Source of the DNA: an uncultured Paracoccaceae bacterium
GTDB taxonomy: Bacteria; Pseudomonadota; Alphaproteobacteria; Rhodobacterales; Rhodobacteraceae
Reading direction: 5' to 3'
DNA: 64,000 bases
NCBI GenBank assembly: GCA_937916485.1
Contig: CALFSV010000036.1
Location: 109,241 to 173,240, forward strand
Each line of letters starts with the position of its first letter. Position 1 is the first letter of the stretch. Positions 42,807-51,486 of this stretch are shown one piece after another. Below the pieces are notes generated by a model. The model was not told the DNA's origin, did no database searches, and was given only the letters and a program-made list of their open reading frames with translations. A program made the position numbers and the translations under genes.

Positions 42807-43426
42807 AAATTTTCCCGCGTCTTCAAGGGCCTAACCGGACGGCCGCACAGGCTGCGACGGTCGTTGTGATCATGGGATCGCTCGCCTGGGCGTCAGTGCC
42901 CTTTTACGACTGGTTCTGCAGGGTCACCGGGTTTGGTGGCGCGACGGATGTCGCCTATGCAGACAGCGATGTTGTTCTGGACCAGACGATAACCGTCCGG
43001 TTTGACGCCTCAACGGAAAGCGGCATGCCCTGGACCTTCAAGCCGGTCGAACGTCAGATGACGCTTCGGATTGGGGAGACGGGACTTGCCTTTTACGAGG
43101 CGCACAATCCGACCGACCATCCTGTGGCAGGACAGGCCGCCTACAACGTCACGCCCTATGCGGCGGGTGGTTTTTTCGACAAGATCGAGTGTTTTTGCTT
43201 TACCGAACAGCTGTTGCAGCCGGGCGAGACTGTCCTGATGCCTGTCAGCTTCTTTGTCGATCCTGCTATCGTCGAGGACCGTGAAGGAAAATACGTTCAC
43301 ACGATCACGCTAAGCTACACGTTCTACGAGATCGACCTGCCGGAGGATATGGCTGAGGAACAGGCGGCTCTTGTCCTGCCTGCGCCTTTGACAGCCGAAG
43401 CCGGGCCCGACATAGACACCAACTGA
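42803..43426 (+). CDS. ctaG: CtaG (Cox11) copper delivery protein
   Basis: CtaG inserts copper into the CuB site of cytochrome c oxidase subunit I. The 207-residue protein has an N-terminal anchor (AAQAATVVVIMGSLAWASVPFYDWFC), then a periplasmic immunoglobulin-like domain. The copper-binding CFCF motif lies in FFDKIECFCFTEQLLQPGE, followed by VSFFVDPAI. The ATG at 42803 overlaps the coxF stop in ATGA; a longer frame from 42551 would run inside ctaB. It sits between coxF and ctaE as in other alphaproteobacteria. Confidence 0.95.
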   Translation: MKIFPRLQGPNRTAAQAATVVVIMGSLAWASVPFYDWFCRVTGFGGATDVAYADSDVVLDQTITVRFDASTESGMPWTFKPVERQMTLRIGETGLAFYEAHNPTDHPVAGQAAYNVTPYAAGGFFDKIECFCFTEQLLQPGETVLMPVSFFVDPAIVEDREGKYVHTITLSYTFYEIDLPEDMAEEQAALVLPAPLTAEAGPDIDTN

Positions 43427-43456
43427 AGACCAGACCAAGCCTGAGGGAACTCTGCA

Positions 43457-44257
43457 ATGGCGCACGAAAAGAACCACGACTATCACATTCTGACCCCCTC
43501 CATCTGGCCGTTCGTCGGTTCGGTGGCGGCTTTTGTCATGCTGTTTGGGGCGACGCTCTGGATGCACGACCATGGGCCTTATGCCTTCCTGATCGGCTTT
43601 GCCGGTGTGCTTTACACCATGTTTGCCTGGTGGTCCGAAGTTGTCGCTGAAAGCAACGCAGGCGATCACACGCCGGTTGTGCGAATTGGCCTGCGCTACG
43701 GCTTCATCATGTTCATCATGTCTGAAGTCATGTTCTTTGCCGCATGGTTCTGGTCGTTCTTCAAGCACGCCATGTACCCGATGGGACCGATGAGCCCGAT
43801 CCAGGATGGTGTCTGGCCGCCGGCCGGGATCGAGACCTTTGACCCCTTCCACCTGCCGCTGATCAATACGCTGATTCTGCTGTGTTCTGGCGCGGCGGCG
43901 ACCTGGGCACACCACGCCCTCGTACACGAAAACAACCGTGAAGACATGAAGAAGGGCCTAATCCTGGCCATTGCTTTGGGAGCACTCTTCAGCGTGTTCC
44001 AAGTCTACGAATATAGCCACGCAGCCTTTGGGTTTGCCGGCAACATCTACGGGGCCAACTTCTACATGGCCACAGGTTTCCACGGCTTCCACGTCATCAT
44101 CGGGACAATCTTCCTTGGTGTCTGCCTGTTGCGGGTCTACCGTGGTCACTTCACAGCCGAGAAGCACGTCGGTTTCGAGGCCGCTGCCTGGTACTGGCAC
44201 TTTGTGGATGTGGTCTGGCTTTTCCTGTTCTTCGCCGTTTATATCTGGGGCGGCTGA
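43457..44257 (+). CDS. ctaE: Cytochrome c oxidase subunit III
   Basis: Subunit III stabilises the oxidase and modulates proton uptake. The 266-residue product has seven expected spans and family signatures: [49 protein letters not shown], and the C-terminal [28 protein letters not shown] precedes the ATG. It lies 30 bases after ctaG in the same operon, and its 3' end is followed by a perfect palindrome and a GC hairpin before surf1. Confidence 0.97.
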   Translation: MAHEKNHDYHILTPSIWPFVGSVAAFVMLFGATLWMHDHGPYAFLIGFAGVLYTMFAWWSEVVAESNAGDHTPVVRIGLRYGFIMFIMSEVMFFAAWFWSFFKHAMYPMGPMSPIQDGVWPPAGIETFDPFHLPLINTLILLCSGAAATWAHHALVHENNREDMKKGLILAIALGALFSVFQVYEYSHAAFGFAGNIYGANFYMATGFHGFHVIIGTIFLGVCLLRVYRGHFTAEKHVGFEAAAWYWHFVDVVWLFLFFAVYIWGG

Positions 44258-44266
44258 ACCGGGACG

Positions 44267-44290
44267 TAAGGTGGGTCATGACCCACCTTA
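44267..44290. repeat. GGTGGGT palindrome, copy 4
   Basis: TAAGGTGGGT and ACCCACCTTA pair perfectly around CATG, which is itself self-complementary, so the whole 24 bases are one perfect palindrome. It starts nine bases after the ctaE stop. Confidence 0.8.
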
Positions 44291-44316
44291 TCTGTTGAAC
44301 TCAACGCCAAAAGCCG

Positions 44317-44343
44317 AACGCGCGGGGTGCCCCTCGCGCGTTT
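44317..44343 (+). other. GC-rich hairpin between ctaE and surf1
   Basis: AACGCGCGGGG (44317-44327) pairs with CCCTCGCGCGTT (44331-44342) with a single-base bulge, followed by only one further T and then CGTC. It lies about 20 bases before the surf1 ATG. It could cause partial termination between the oxidase genes and surf1-thrC, but the short T-run makes it weak. Confidence 0.45.
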
Positions 44344-44363
44344 CGTCATGAGAAAGAGGCACA

Positions 44364-45038
44364 ATGCGCCGACTGATTTTTCCGGTCCTGATGGGTGTCC
44401 TGGGCGTCGCTGTCCTGGTCAGTCTCGGAGTTTGGCAAGTCCAACGTCTGACCTGGAAAGAAGGCATCCTTGCTGAAATCGATGCCCGCATCGTGGCGGC
44501 CCCGGTCGAGCTACCATCCCAACCGGATGAGGAGCGGGACGAATACCTGCCGGTCACCGTAACGGGTGACCTCCTCGCGGAGGAGGTTCACGTCCTGACC
44601 GCAGCCGACAACCTGGGCGCCGGATACCGTGATATCGCCGTCATGCAGGTTTCCGACGGGACCCGTTTGCTGGTGGACCGCGGTTTCATCACGCTCGAGG
44701 ACAAGGACCTGGACCGGTCCGAGGCGAACGTTACCGTCGTCGGCAACCTCCTGTGGCCGGATGAGGTGGACAACTGGACGCCCGAGCCGGACCTGAACCG
44801 AAACATCTGGTTCGCCCGCGATCTTCCGGCAATGGCCGCCACTCTTGGGACAGAGCCGGTCCTTGTGGTGGCACGGACTCAGTCGGGATCTACCGCTGCC
44901 ATAACGCCCTTGCCTATAGACACGGCGGGCATTCCCAACGATCACCTTAACTATGCAATCACCTGGTTCTCGCTTGCTCTTGTCTGGGCGGTAATGAGCG
45001 GTTTTCTGATTGTACGGACCCTGCGCCGGAAGGATTGA
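44364..45038 (+). CDS. SURF1 family oxidase assembly protein
   Basis: SURF1 (Shy1) proteins help insert heme a into cytochrome c oxidase. The 224-residue protein has an N-terminal span (LIFPVLMGVLGVAVLVSLGVWQVQRL, with the diagnostic GVWQVQRL). A periplasmic domain (EYLPVTVTGDLL, LLVDRGFI, WTPEPDLNRNIWFARDLPAMA) follows, and a C-terminal span comes after the conserved NDHLNYAITWFSLAL. It ends two bases before the thrC start, so oxidase assembly and thrC are transcribed together. Confidence 0.95.
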   Translation: MRRLIFPVLMGVLGVAVLVSLGVWQVQRLTWKEGILAEIDARIVAAPVELPSQPDEERDEYLPVTVTGDLLAEEVHVLTAADNLGAGYRDIAVMQVSDGTRLLVDRGFITLEDKDLDRSEANVTVVGNLLWPDEVDNWTPEPDLNRNIWFARDLPAMAATLGTEPVLVVARTQSGSTAAITPLPIDTAGIPNDHLNYAITWFSLALVWAVMSGFLIVRTLRRKD

Positions 45039-45040
45039 CC

Positions 45041-46429
45041 ATGCGTTACATATCAACCCGGGGACGCGCCCCTGTCCTTAGTTTTGAAGAAGCCATGCTG
45101 ACGGGCCTGGCCCGCGACGGCGGCCTTTACATCCCCGAACACGTGCCTTCGATGACAGCCGTTCAGATCGCGGCCCTTGCCGGACTGACCTATGAGGAAG
45201 TGGCCTTCCGGGTCATGAAACCTTACCTGAGCGACACTTTCGACGACGCGACCTTTCGCCAGCTGATCTCAAAGGCCTATTCCGGCTTCGGCCACAAGGC
45301 CCGCGCCCCTCTGGTTCAGCTTGCCCCGAACCATTTTCTGCTAGAGCTGTTTCACGGCCCGACCCTGGCCTTCAAAGACTTTGCCATGCAGTTGATCGGG
45401 CAGATGTTCCAGGCCTCGCTCAGCCGGTCAGGCAAACGGATCACCATTGTCGGGGCGACCAGCGGCGACACCGGTTCTGCCGCGATCGAGGCGTTTCGTG
45501 GTCTGACGAATGTCGATGTCTTTATCCTCTATCCCCACGGTCGGGTGTCCGCAGTACAGCGCCGCCAGATGACAACACCAACCGAGGCCAACGTGCATGC
45601 CCTGGCCCTGGACGGCGACTTTGACGATTGTCAGGCGGCGGTGAAGGATATGTTCAACGATCTGGTGTTTCGGGATTCCGTCGGACTGGCTGGCGTCAAT
45701 TCCATCAACTGGGCCCGCGTTCTGGCGCAGGTTGTTTACTACTTTACTGCCGCCGTCAGCCTTGGGGCGCCTTATCGGCAGGTCAGTTTCACCGTGCCCA
45801 CAGGCAACTTTGGCGACATCTTTGCCGGCTACATCGCCAAGCGGATGGGCCTGCCCATCGCCCAGCTGGTGGTGGCGACCAACCATAACGACATCCTGCA
45901 CCGGACCTTGCAGACCGGTCAGCAGATCAAGGAAGGGGTCACCCCTTCGATCAGTCCGTCGATGGACATCCAGGTTTCCTCGAACTTTGAACGGGTGCTT
46001 TTTGATGCCTACGACCGGGACGGTCTGGTTGTTGCAAACCAGATGGCCGAACTGAAGGAAAGGGACGGCTTCGCAATAGGGCAGGGGGCCTGGGAATTCC
46101 TACGGGATCATTTCGACAGCGGCAGGGCGTCAGAGGCCGATACCAGCGCGACAATCACAAGGACGCTGGCCACCACCGGCGAGCTTTTGTGTCCCCATTC
46201 CGCCGTTGGCGTTCATGTGGCCGAGCCTTTCACCGGACCCATCCCGATGGTCACCCTTGCCACGGCCCACCCGGCCAAATTCCCGGATGCGGTCGAGGCG
46301 GCGACAGGCATAAGGCCCCCTCTTCCATCCCGGATGGCGGACCTGTATGAGCGTCCGGAGCGGGTGACGCAGGTCCCCAACGATCTTGCTGCATTACAGG
46401 CCCTTATACGGGAACGGATCACCACTTGA
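45041..46429 (+). CDS. thrC: Threonine synthase
   Basis: ThrC converts O-phosphohomoserine to threonine with pyridoxal phosphate. The 462-residue product starts MRYISTRGRAPVLSFEEA, behind GGAAGGATTGACC. It has the PLP lysine at 112 in HGPTLAFKDFA, the phosphate cradle GATSGDTGSAA, and DNA-like loops NSINWAR and PTGNFGDI typical of the family. The TTG at 45035 is in frame but would overlap the surf1 stop without benefit. Linkage to the cta genes is common in Rhodobacteraceae. Confidence 0.97.
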   Translation: MRYISTRGRAPVLSFEEAMLTGLARDGGLYIPEHVPSMTAVQIAALAGLTYEEVAFRVMKPYLSDTFDDATFRQLISKAYSGFGHKARAPLVQLAPNHFLLELFHGPTLAFKDFAMQLIGQMFQASLSRSGKRITIVGATSGDTGSAAIEAFRGLTNVDVFILYPHGRVSAVQRRQMTTPTEANVHALALDGDFDDCQAAVKDMFNDLVFRDSVGLAGVNSINWARVLAQVVYYFTAAVSLGAPYRQVSFTVPTGNFGDIFAGYIAKRMGLPIAQLVVATNHNDILHRTLQTGQQIKEGVTPSISPSMDIQVSSNFERVLFDAYDRDGLVVANQMAELKERDGFAIGQGAWEFLRDHFDSGRASEADTSATITRTLATTGELLCPHSAVGVHVAEPFTGPIPMVTLATAHPAKFPDAVEAATGIRPPLPSRMADLYERPERVTQVPNDLAALQALIRERITT

Positions 46430-47691
46430 GCGTTCAAATTCACACTCTGTCCAACGGGTTTCGCATTGCCACAGAATCGATGCCCGGCCTGAAATCGGCC
46501 TCTGTCGGCATCTGGGTTCTGGCAGGCGGCCGCCACGAGCGGATCGAACAGAATGGCATTGCCCATTTCCTTGAACATATGGCGTTCAAGGGAACCAAGC
46601 GCCGGTCTGCCCTCGCCATTGCCGAGGCGATCGAGGATGTGGGGGGCTATATCAACGCCTACACCAGCCGCGAGATGACGGCCTACTATGCCCGCGTTCT
46701 TGAAGACGACGTGGCGCTGGCAATCGACGTGATCGGGGATATCCTGCTGAATCCGGTGTTCGACCCCAGCGAGATAGAGGTTGAGCGTGGGGTGATCCTT
46801 CAGGAAATCGGCCAGACCCTCGATACCCCGGATGACATCGTCTTTGACTGGCTGCAAGAAGTGTCCTATCCCGACCAACCGCTGGGCCGCACCATTCTGG
46901 GCCCGACGGAACGTGTCTCCGCTTTTTCCCGGAATGACTTTTCTAACTTTGTGGGCGAACACTATGGCCCGGGCCAGATGATCCTGTGTGCCGCTGGCGC
47001 CGTTGATCATGACGCCATCTGCCGCGAGGCCGAGGCCATGTTTGGCCATATGTCCCCCATCGCCGAACCGGCCCTTATCCAACCCGCCCGTTTTCAGGGT
47101 GGCGAACGGCGCGAAGTCAAAGCGCTGGAGCAGGTGCATTTTGCCCTGGCCCTTGAGGGACCAAACTATCGCGATCCCGCGATCTACACGGCCCAGATAT
47201 ATGCCAATGCGATGGGCGGGGGCATGTCCTCGCGCCTGTTTCAGGAGGTCCGCGAGAACAAGGGCCTGTGCTACACGATCTTTGCCCAGGCCGGGGCATA
47301 TGAGGACACCGGCCTGACGACGATCTACGCGGGCACCTCTGCCGAAGATATTGCAGAGCTGACCCAGATCACCGTCGACGAAATGAAGCGTGCAGCCTCG
47401 GATATGTCCGAAGCAGAGGTTGCCCGCGCCCGCACCCAGATGAAGGCCGGGATGCTGATGGGGCTGGAAAGCCCCTCCCATCGGGCCGAGCGTCTGGCAC
47501 GGATGTTGTCGATCTGGGGCCGCGTCCCGGGGGTGGAAGAGACGGTGGCCAAGATCGACGCTGTGACCGTCGCAGATGTCCGCACGTTCGCCGAAAAGAT
47601 GGCCGGTCAAACCGGCACGGCCCTTGCCCTATATGGACCTGCATCGGCCGCCCCGACACTGGACAGCCTGCGGGAAAGGCTGGCTGCCTGA
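46426..47691 (+). CDS. M16-family zinc peptidase (processing-peptidase-like)
   Basis: The 421-residue protein is a one-domain-pair M16B peptidase like bacterial relatives of the mitochondrial processing peptidase beta subunit. The inverted zinc motif HFLEH is at residues 47-51, with the third metal ligand expected in YTSREMTAYYARVLEDD further on. It has a Gly-rich segment (YANAMGGGMSSRLFQEVREN) as in MPP. The start is TTG at 46426, overlapping the thrC stop in TTGA; no other start precedes the conserved IHTLSNGFRIATES. No signal peptide, so it is cytoplasmic. The substrate is unknown. Confidence 0.9.
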   Translation: MSVQIHTLSNGFRIATESMPGLKSASVGIWVLAGGRHERIEQNGIAHFLEHMAFKGTKRRSALAIAEAIEDVGGYINAYTSREMTAYYARVLEDDVALAIDVIGDILLNPVFDPSEIEVERGVILQEIGQTLDTPDDIVFDWLQEVSYPDQPLGRTILGPTERVSAFSRNDFSNFVGEHYGPGQMILCAAGAVDHDAICREAEAMFGHMSPIAEPALIQPARFQGGERREVKALEQVHFALALEGPNYRDPAIYTAQIYANAMGGGMSSRLFQEVRENKGLCYTIFAQAGAYEDTGLTTIYAGTSAEDIAELTQITVDEMKRAASDMSEAEVARARTQMKAGMLMGLESPSHRAERLARMLSIWGRVPGVEETVAKIDAVTVADVRTFAEKMAGQTGTALALYGPASAAPTLDSLRERLAA

Positions 47692-48275
47692 TGCTTCGGC
47701 AGCGGCGGAAGGTCCGGCTCGAAACCGAGCGGATGGTTCTGCGGCCCCCTGAGCATGGCGATTACCGATCCTGGTCCTCTCTGCGCGATGCATCGCGTGA
47801 CTTTTTGACCCCGTGGGAGCCGACCTGGGCAACGGACCACCTTAGCAGAAAATCATTCACCAATCGGGTCTACTGGGCGCAAAGGTCGATATCGAACGGC
47901 ACGGCGGTCCCGCTGTTTCTGATCCGGCGCAGCGATTCGGCGCTTTTGGGCGCGATCACGCTGGACCACATCCGCCGGGGACCGGCCCAGGCGGGGACAA
48001 CCGGCTACTGGATCGGCCAGCCCTATGCCCGTCACGGCTACATGCGCGAGGCGATCACCGCGTTGGTCCACTATGCCTTTACCACGCTCGAGATCAGCCG
48101 GATCGAGGCAGGGTGCCTGCCCGAGAACGTCCCGTCGCGTCGTTTGCTGGAACAATGCGGCTACAAGTACGAGGGCGTTGCCCAAAGCTATCTGCAAATC
48201 AACGGCCGCTGGCGCAATCACGTGCTTTACGCCAACCTGCGCAGCGACCGGCGGGGCCGGACGGACGCGGGCTGA
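47691..48275 (+). CDS. RimJ/RimL-type GNAT acetyltransferase
   Basis: The 194-residue product has the RimJ-type pattern: VRLETERMVLRPPEHGDYRSW, DFLTPWEPTWA, IGQPYARHGYMREAITALVHYAF (acetyl-CoA-binding motif A), ISRIEAGCLPENVPSRRLLEQCGYKYEG and a final INGRWRNHVLYA. These enzymes acetylate N-terminal Ala of ribosomal proteins or other targets. The start overlaps the M16 stop in TGATG, so it is the last gene of the surf1-thrC-M16-GNAT unit. Confidence 0.93.
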   Translation: MLRQRRKVRLETERMVLRPPEHGDYRSWSSLRDASRDFLTPWEPTWATDHLSRKSFTNRVYWAQRSISNGTAVPLFLIRRSDSALLGAITLDHIRRGPAQAGTTGYWIGQPYARHGYMREAITALVHYAFTTLEISRIEAGCLPENVPSRRLLEQCGYKYEGVAQSYLQINGRWRNHVLYANLRSDRRGRTDAG

Positions 48276-48380
48276 TTGCCTGCCCGAATAGTAGGCACCT
48301 CAAGCGGATGTGTTTGCCCAGGTCCCCCCGCGTCAATTTCTACAGGTGACAGCTGGGCGGCAGATGGAAGAAGCTGAGGC

Positions 48381-49193
48381 ATGCGGTACCTTGTCCTTCT
48401 GATCAGCCTCCTTATCGCCAGCCCGGTGCTGTCCCAGCAGCGCATCCCTAGTCATTGCGTCGCACTGGCCTTGGGCGATCCGGGTCCAGAGCAGCTAATG
48501 CAGGCAGCGTTCCGCGACCCGGTTCCTGAGCAGTCTGTTCGGATCAGCTACCTTGATCACGCCGTGTTCATGCTCCAGACGCCGGGCGGCCTGTCCGCCA
48601 TGACCGACTTTACCGGCTACTTTGGGAACGTCGATTTCATCCCCGATCTTGTGACCATGAACAATGCGCACAGCACGCATTACACACCCGTCCCCGACCC
48701 TGGGATTGAATATGTCCTCGAAGGCTGGCCATTGCCGGACGGGCCAAGGGAACACTATCTGGACTTGGGCGAGATGCTGGTGCGCAACGTTCATACAGAC
48801 CTGCGGTCGCAAGGACGGGTGCGCGAAAACGGAAACTCGATCTTCGTGTTTGAGGTGGCGGGCCTTTGCATCGGACACCTTGGCCACCTTCACCACGAAC
48901 CGACCCCGCTGCAATACGCCCTCCTGGGGCGGATGGATGTGGTGATGGCGCCGGTGGACGGGGGGCTCACGCTGGACCTGCCGACGATGATCTCGGTGAT
49001 GGAGCGGTTGAGGGCGCGGGTGGTGATCCCGATGCACTGGTTCGGGCGCAGCACGCTGGATACCTTCCTTGTGGGCATGTCGGATGAATTCGCCATCGAA
49101 CGGGTAGGCCTGTCAGACCTGACCCTGTCCCTGCAATCCCTCCCTGATCGGCCGACGGTGATGGTGCTGGAGCCTCGGTTGTTGTCAGACTGA
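48381..49193 (+). CDS. Exported metallo-beta-lactamase-fold protein
   Basis: The 270-residue precursor has a signal peptide (MRYLVLLISLLIASPVLS). Its layout fits UlaG-like MBL proteins: ISYLDHAVFMLQTPGGLSAM, DFIPDLVTMNNAHSTHY, FVFEVAGLCIGHLGHLHHE, VVMAPVDGGLTLDLPTM and IPMHWFG. The canonical HxHxDH metal motif is replaced by AHSTHY, so the metal site differs from classical members. It would act in the periplasm; the substrate is unknown. It stands alone between the acetyltransferase and an oxidase gene. Confidence 0.82.
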   Translation: MRYLVLLISLLIASPVLSQQRIPSHCVALALGDPGPEQLMQAAFRDPVPEQSVRISYLDHAVFMLQTPGGLSAMTDFTGYFGNVDFIPDLVTMNNAHSTHYTPVPDPGIEYVLEGWPLPDGPREHYLDLGEMLVRNVHTDLRSQGRVRENGNSIFVFEVAGLCIGHLGHLHHEPTPLQYALLGRMDVVMAPVDGGLTLDLPTMISVMERLRARVVIPMHWFGRSTLDTFLVGMSDEFAIERVGLSDLTLSLQSLPDRPTVMVLEPRLLSD

Positions 49194-49248
49194 CTTGCCC
49201 CCGCCCGCCACCCATGATTGATCTTGGGGTCAACAGGAGGCCCCCGAC

Positions 49249-50661
49249 ATGCTTAATCCCGCCAGCCCCGAGTTCATCGCATCCCTGCGTGGCATGTTGC
49301 CCGACGCGACCTTTCGGGACGCGACGCCAGGCTACCTGCAGGAACCCCGTGGGCGCTGGTCCGGGATGGGCGAGGTTCTGGCACCGGCCACGACCGAAGA
49401 AGTCGCTGCCATTGTCCGGGCCTGTGCGGCGGCGCGCGTCGGTATCGTGCCCTACGGGGGAGGGACCGGTCTCGTGGGTGGGCAGATCTATCCCGAAGGG
49501 CCCATGCCCGTCATCCTGTCCCTGGAACGGATGCGCCGCATAAGGGCGGTCTATCCTGCCGAGAGTGTGCTGGTCGCAGATGGCGGGACGATCCTCGCTG
49601 ATATCCAGGCCGCGGCTGAGGCGGAGGACCGGCTTTTCCCGCTGTCTCTGGCGTCCGAAGGCTCTGCGCGGATCGGGGGCCTTCTGGCGACCAATGCCGG
49701 GGGCGTGAATGTGCTGCGCTATGGGAACGCCCGCGCGCAGTGCCTTGGACTAGAGGTCGTGACGGCCGATGGGACCATCTGGAACGGGCTGAGCAGGCTG
49801 CGCAAGGACAACACCGGCTACGACCTGCGCGACCTGATCATCGGGTCCGAAGGGACGCTGGGGATCATCACTGCCGCCAGCCTGCGACTGATGCCGCGGC
49901 CGGCAAGCTACGGCACCGCGCTTTTCGCAGTTCCATCGCCCGAGGCGGCGCTGAGCCTGCTCGCGATGACCCAATCGCAGGTCGGAGAAAGCGTGTCTGC
50001 CTTTGAACTCATGCATCGACAGGGGTTGGATTTTCTGGCCGAAGTCGGTCCCGACATCAAGCCACCCTTCGACGACACGCCCGAATGGATGGTGCTGATC
50101 GATCTTGGCCTGCCGGTCGGGATCGCAGCCCAGGCGGCGCTGGAGGCTCTGTTCGAGGCAGCCTTCGAGGCGGGATTGGCCCAGGACGGCGTCATTGCCC
50201 AGTCCGAAGCGCAGCGTGCTGCCTTCTGGTCGATCCGGGAAAGCATACCCGAGGCCAACAGACGGATCGGATCGGTAAGCTCGCATGATATCTCGCTCCC
50301 CTTGTCCGCCGTGCCGGATTTCATTCGGCAGGGCAAGAAAGCCATCGATCGGATCGGAAGCTTCCGCATCAATTGCTTCGGGCACCTTGGTGACGGTAAC
50401 CTCCACTACAACGTCTTTCCCCAACAGGGGCAAAGCGCTGCCGATCACCTAGCCGAAAGGGCACAGGTTAAAACGGCACTGCATGATCTGACCCACGCAA
50501 TGGATGGGTCCGTCAGCGCTGAGCACGGGATCGGTAGGTTGAAGGTGGACGATCTTGAAAAATACGGTGACCCCGCCAAATTGGCGATGATGCGGTCCAT
50601 CAAAGCAGCGCTGGACCCGCTTGGCATTCTCAACCCCGGTGCGGTCTTGCGGCAGGCCTGA
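49249..50661 (+). CDS. FAD-linked D-2-hydroxyacid dehydrogenase
   Basis: The 470-residue protein is a GlcD/D-2-hydroxyglutarate dehydrogenase-type flavoenzyme. The FAD-binding PCMH domain has GIVPYGGGTGLVGGQIYPEG and ATNAGGVNVLRYGN; RKDNTGYDLRDLIIGSEGTLGI follows. The C-terminal domain ends with metal-binding FGHLGDGNLHYNV and SAEHGIGRLKVDDL. It oxidises a D-2-hydroxyacid (glycolate, lactate or 2-hydroxyglutarate); which one cannot be told. AGGAGG precedes the ATG. A small hairpin and repeat element copy 3 follow the stop. Confidence 0.92.
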   Translation: MLNPASPEFIASLRGMLPDATFRDATPGYLQEPRGRWSGMGEVLAPATTEEVAAIVRACAAARVGIVPYGGGTGLVGGQIYPEGPMPVILSLERMRRIRAVYPAESVLVADGGTILADIQAAAEAEDRLFPLSLASEGSARIGGLLATNAGGVNVLRYGNARAQCLGLEVVTADGTIWNGLSRLRKDNTGYDLRDLIIGSEGTLGIITAASLRLMPRPASYGTALFAVPSPEAALSLLAMTQSQVGESVSAFELMHRQGLDFLAEVGPDIKPPFDDTPEWMVLIDLGLPVGIAAQAALEALFEAAFEAGLAQDGVIAQSEAQRAAFWSIRESIPEANRRIGSVSSHDISLPLSAVPDFIRQGKKAIDRIGSFRINCFGHLGDGNLHYNVFPQQGQSAADHLAERAQVKTALHDLTHAMDGSVSAEHGIGRLKVDDLEKYGDPAKLAMMRSIKAALDPLGILNPGAVLRQA

Positions 50662-50696
50662 CACCTTAAACAGGTGTGGGATGGCAAGTGATGGAT

Positions 50697-50731
50697 GCCT
50701 CCGGCGGGAATATTTCAGGCAAGAAAAAGCC
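50697..50731 (+). repeat. 3'-end repeat element, copy 3
   Basis: The core GCCTCCGGCGGGAATATTT followed by CAGGCAAGAAAAAGCC starts 36 bases after the oxidase stop, in sense orientation. A small hairpin ACACCT/AGGTGT (50661-50666 with 50672-50677) precedes it. In this copy CAGGC and GCCTG flank the purine run and can also pair. Confidence 0.7.
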
Positions 50732-50873
50732 TGCAATCATTCCTTAACTTCCATCCGTCAGTCTGATCCCAAGGCACAGGCTGGAAAGCCGATGGCCCCG
50801 CAAGGAAAAGCCGCCCCAACCGCTGGATCAAACGTCCAAGCTGTAAGAGGCACTGTGGTTGGGGCGCATCTGT

Positions 50874-50904
50874 GCTTTTTCTTGCCGCAAATATTCCGGG
50901 GGAG
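50874..50904 (-). repeat. 3'-end repeat element, copy 4
   Basis: On the minus strand the core reads CTCCCCCGGAATATTT, followed by GCGGCAAGAAAAAGC, starting 40 bases after the apt stop in sense orientation with apt. GC-rich stems precede it (GGGGGC/GCCCCC around 50912-50932). Copies 3 and 4 face each other at this tail-to-tail junction. Confidence 0.65.
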
Positions 50905-50943
50905 CGCCGCAGGCGCGGGGGCAGCGCCCCCCTCTTGCCGACG

Positions 50944-51474
50944 TTAGGCCCCTTCGAAGGCGCACAGGGCGTGCACCTGCATGCCAAGGTTTTCCAATCG
51001 GGCCCGCCCCCCAAGTTCTGGCAGGTCGATGACGAAGGCGCATCCCACCACCTCGGCTCCCAATCGTTCGATCAGCTTGATCCCGGCTTCGGCCGTCCCA
51101 CCGGTTGCGAGGAGGTCGTCGACCAGGAGAACCTTCTCGCCGGGTTGAAGCGCATCGTCATGGACCTCCATGATCGCCTCGCCATACTCGAGCTTGTAGC
51201 CCTGCTCGATCGTGCGCCCGGGCAGCTTGCCCTTCTTGCGAATGGGCACGAACCCGATCGAGAGTTGATGGGCAAGGGCCCCTCCCAGGATGAAGCCCCG
51301 TGCTTCCAGTCCGGCGACCCTATCGATCGCGGTCCCGGCGTAGGGATGCAGCAACTGGTCGATGGCCATGCGAAAGCCTCTGGCATCCCCGAAGAGCGTC
51401 GTCACATCGCGGAACATGATCCCCTCATGGGGAAAGTCGGGGATCGTGCGGATAAGGTCCTTGACGGTTTTCAT
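50944..51474 (-). CDS. apt: Adenine phosphoribosyltransferase
   Basis: Apt salvages adenine to AMP with PRPP. The 176-residue product has [20 protein letters not shown] at the start, [16 protein letters not shown] in the middle, and the PRPP-binding motif [17 protein letters not shown]. Its upstream neighbours are a DUF2927 gene and mtnP on the same strand. MtnP releases adenine from methylthioadenosine, so the pairing with apt is functionally sensible: adenine freed by mtnP can be recycled here. Confidence 0.96.
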   Translation of the reverse strand: MKTVKDLIRTIPDFPHEGIMFRDVTTLFGDARGFRMAIDQLLHPYAGTAIDRVAGLEARGFILGGALAHQLSIGFVPIRKKGKLPGRTIEQGYKLEYGEAIMEVHDDALQPGEKVLLVDDLLATGGTAEAGIKLIERLGAEVVGCAFVIDLPELGGRARLENLGMQVHALCAFEGA

Positions 51475-51486
51475 GCGCTTTTCCAG

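Noticed and set aside
46213..47610. A 465-codon minus-strand open frame antisense to the M16 peptidase gene
   Set aside because: It is complementary to a gene with clear catalytic motifs, and the antisense product shows only low-complexity His/Gly/Asp-rich sequence.
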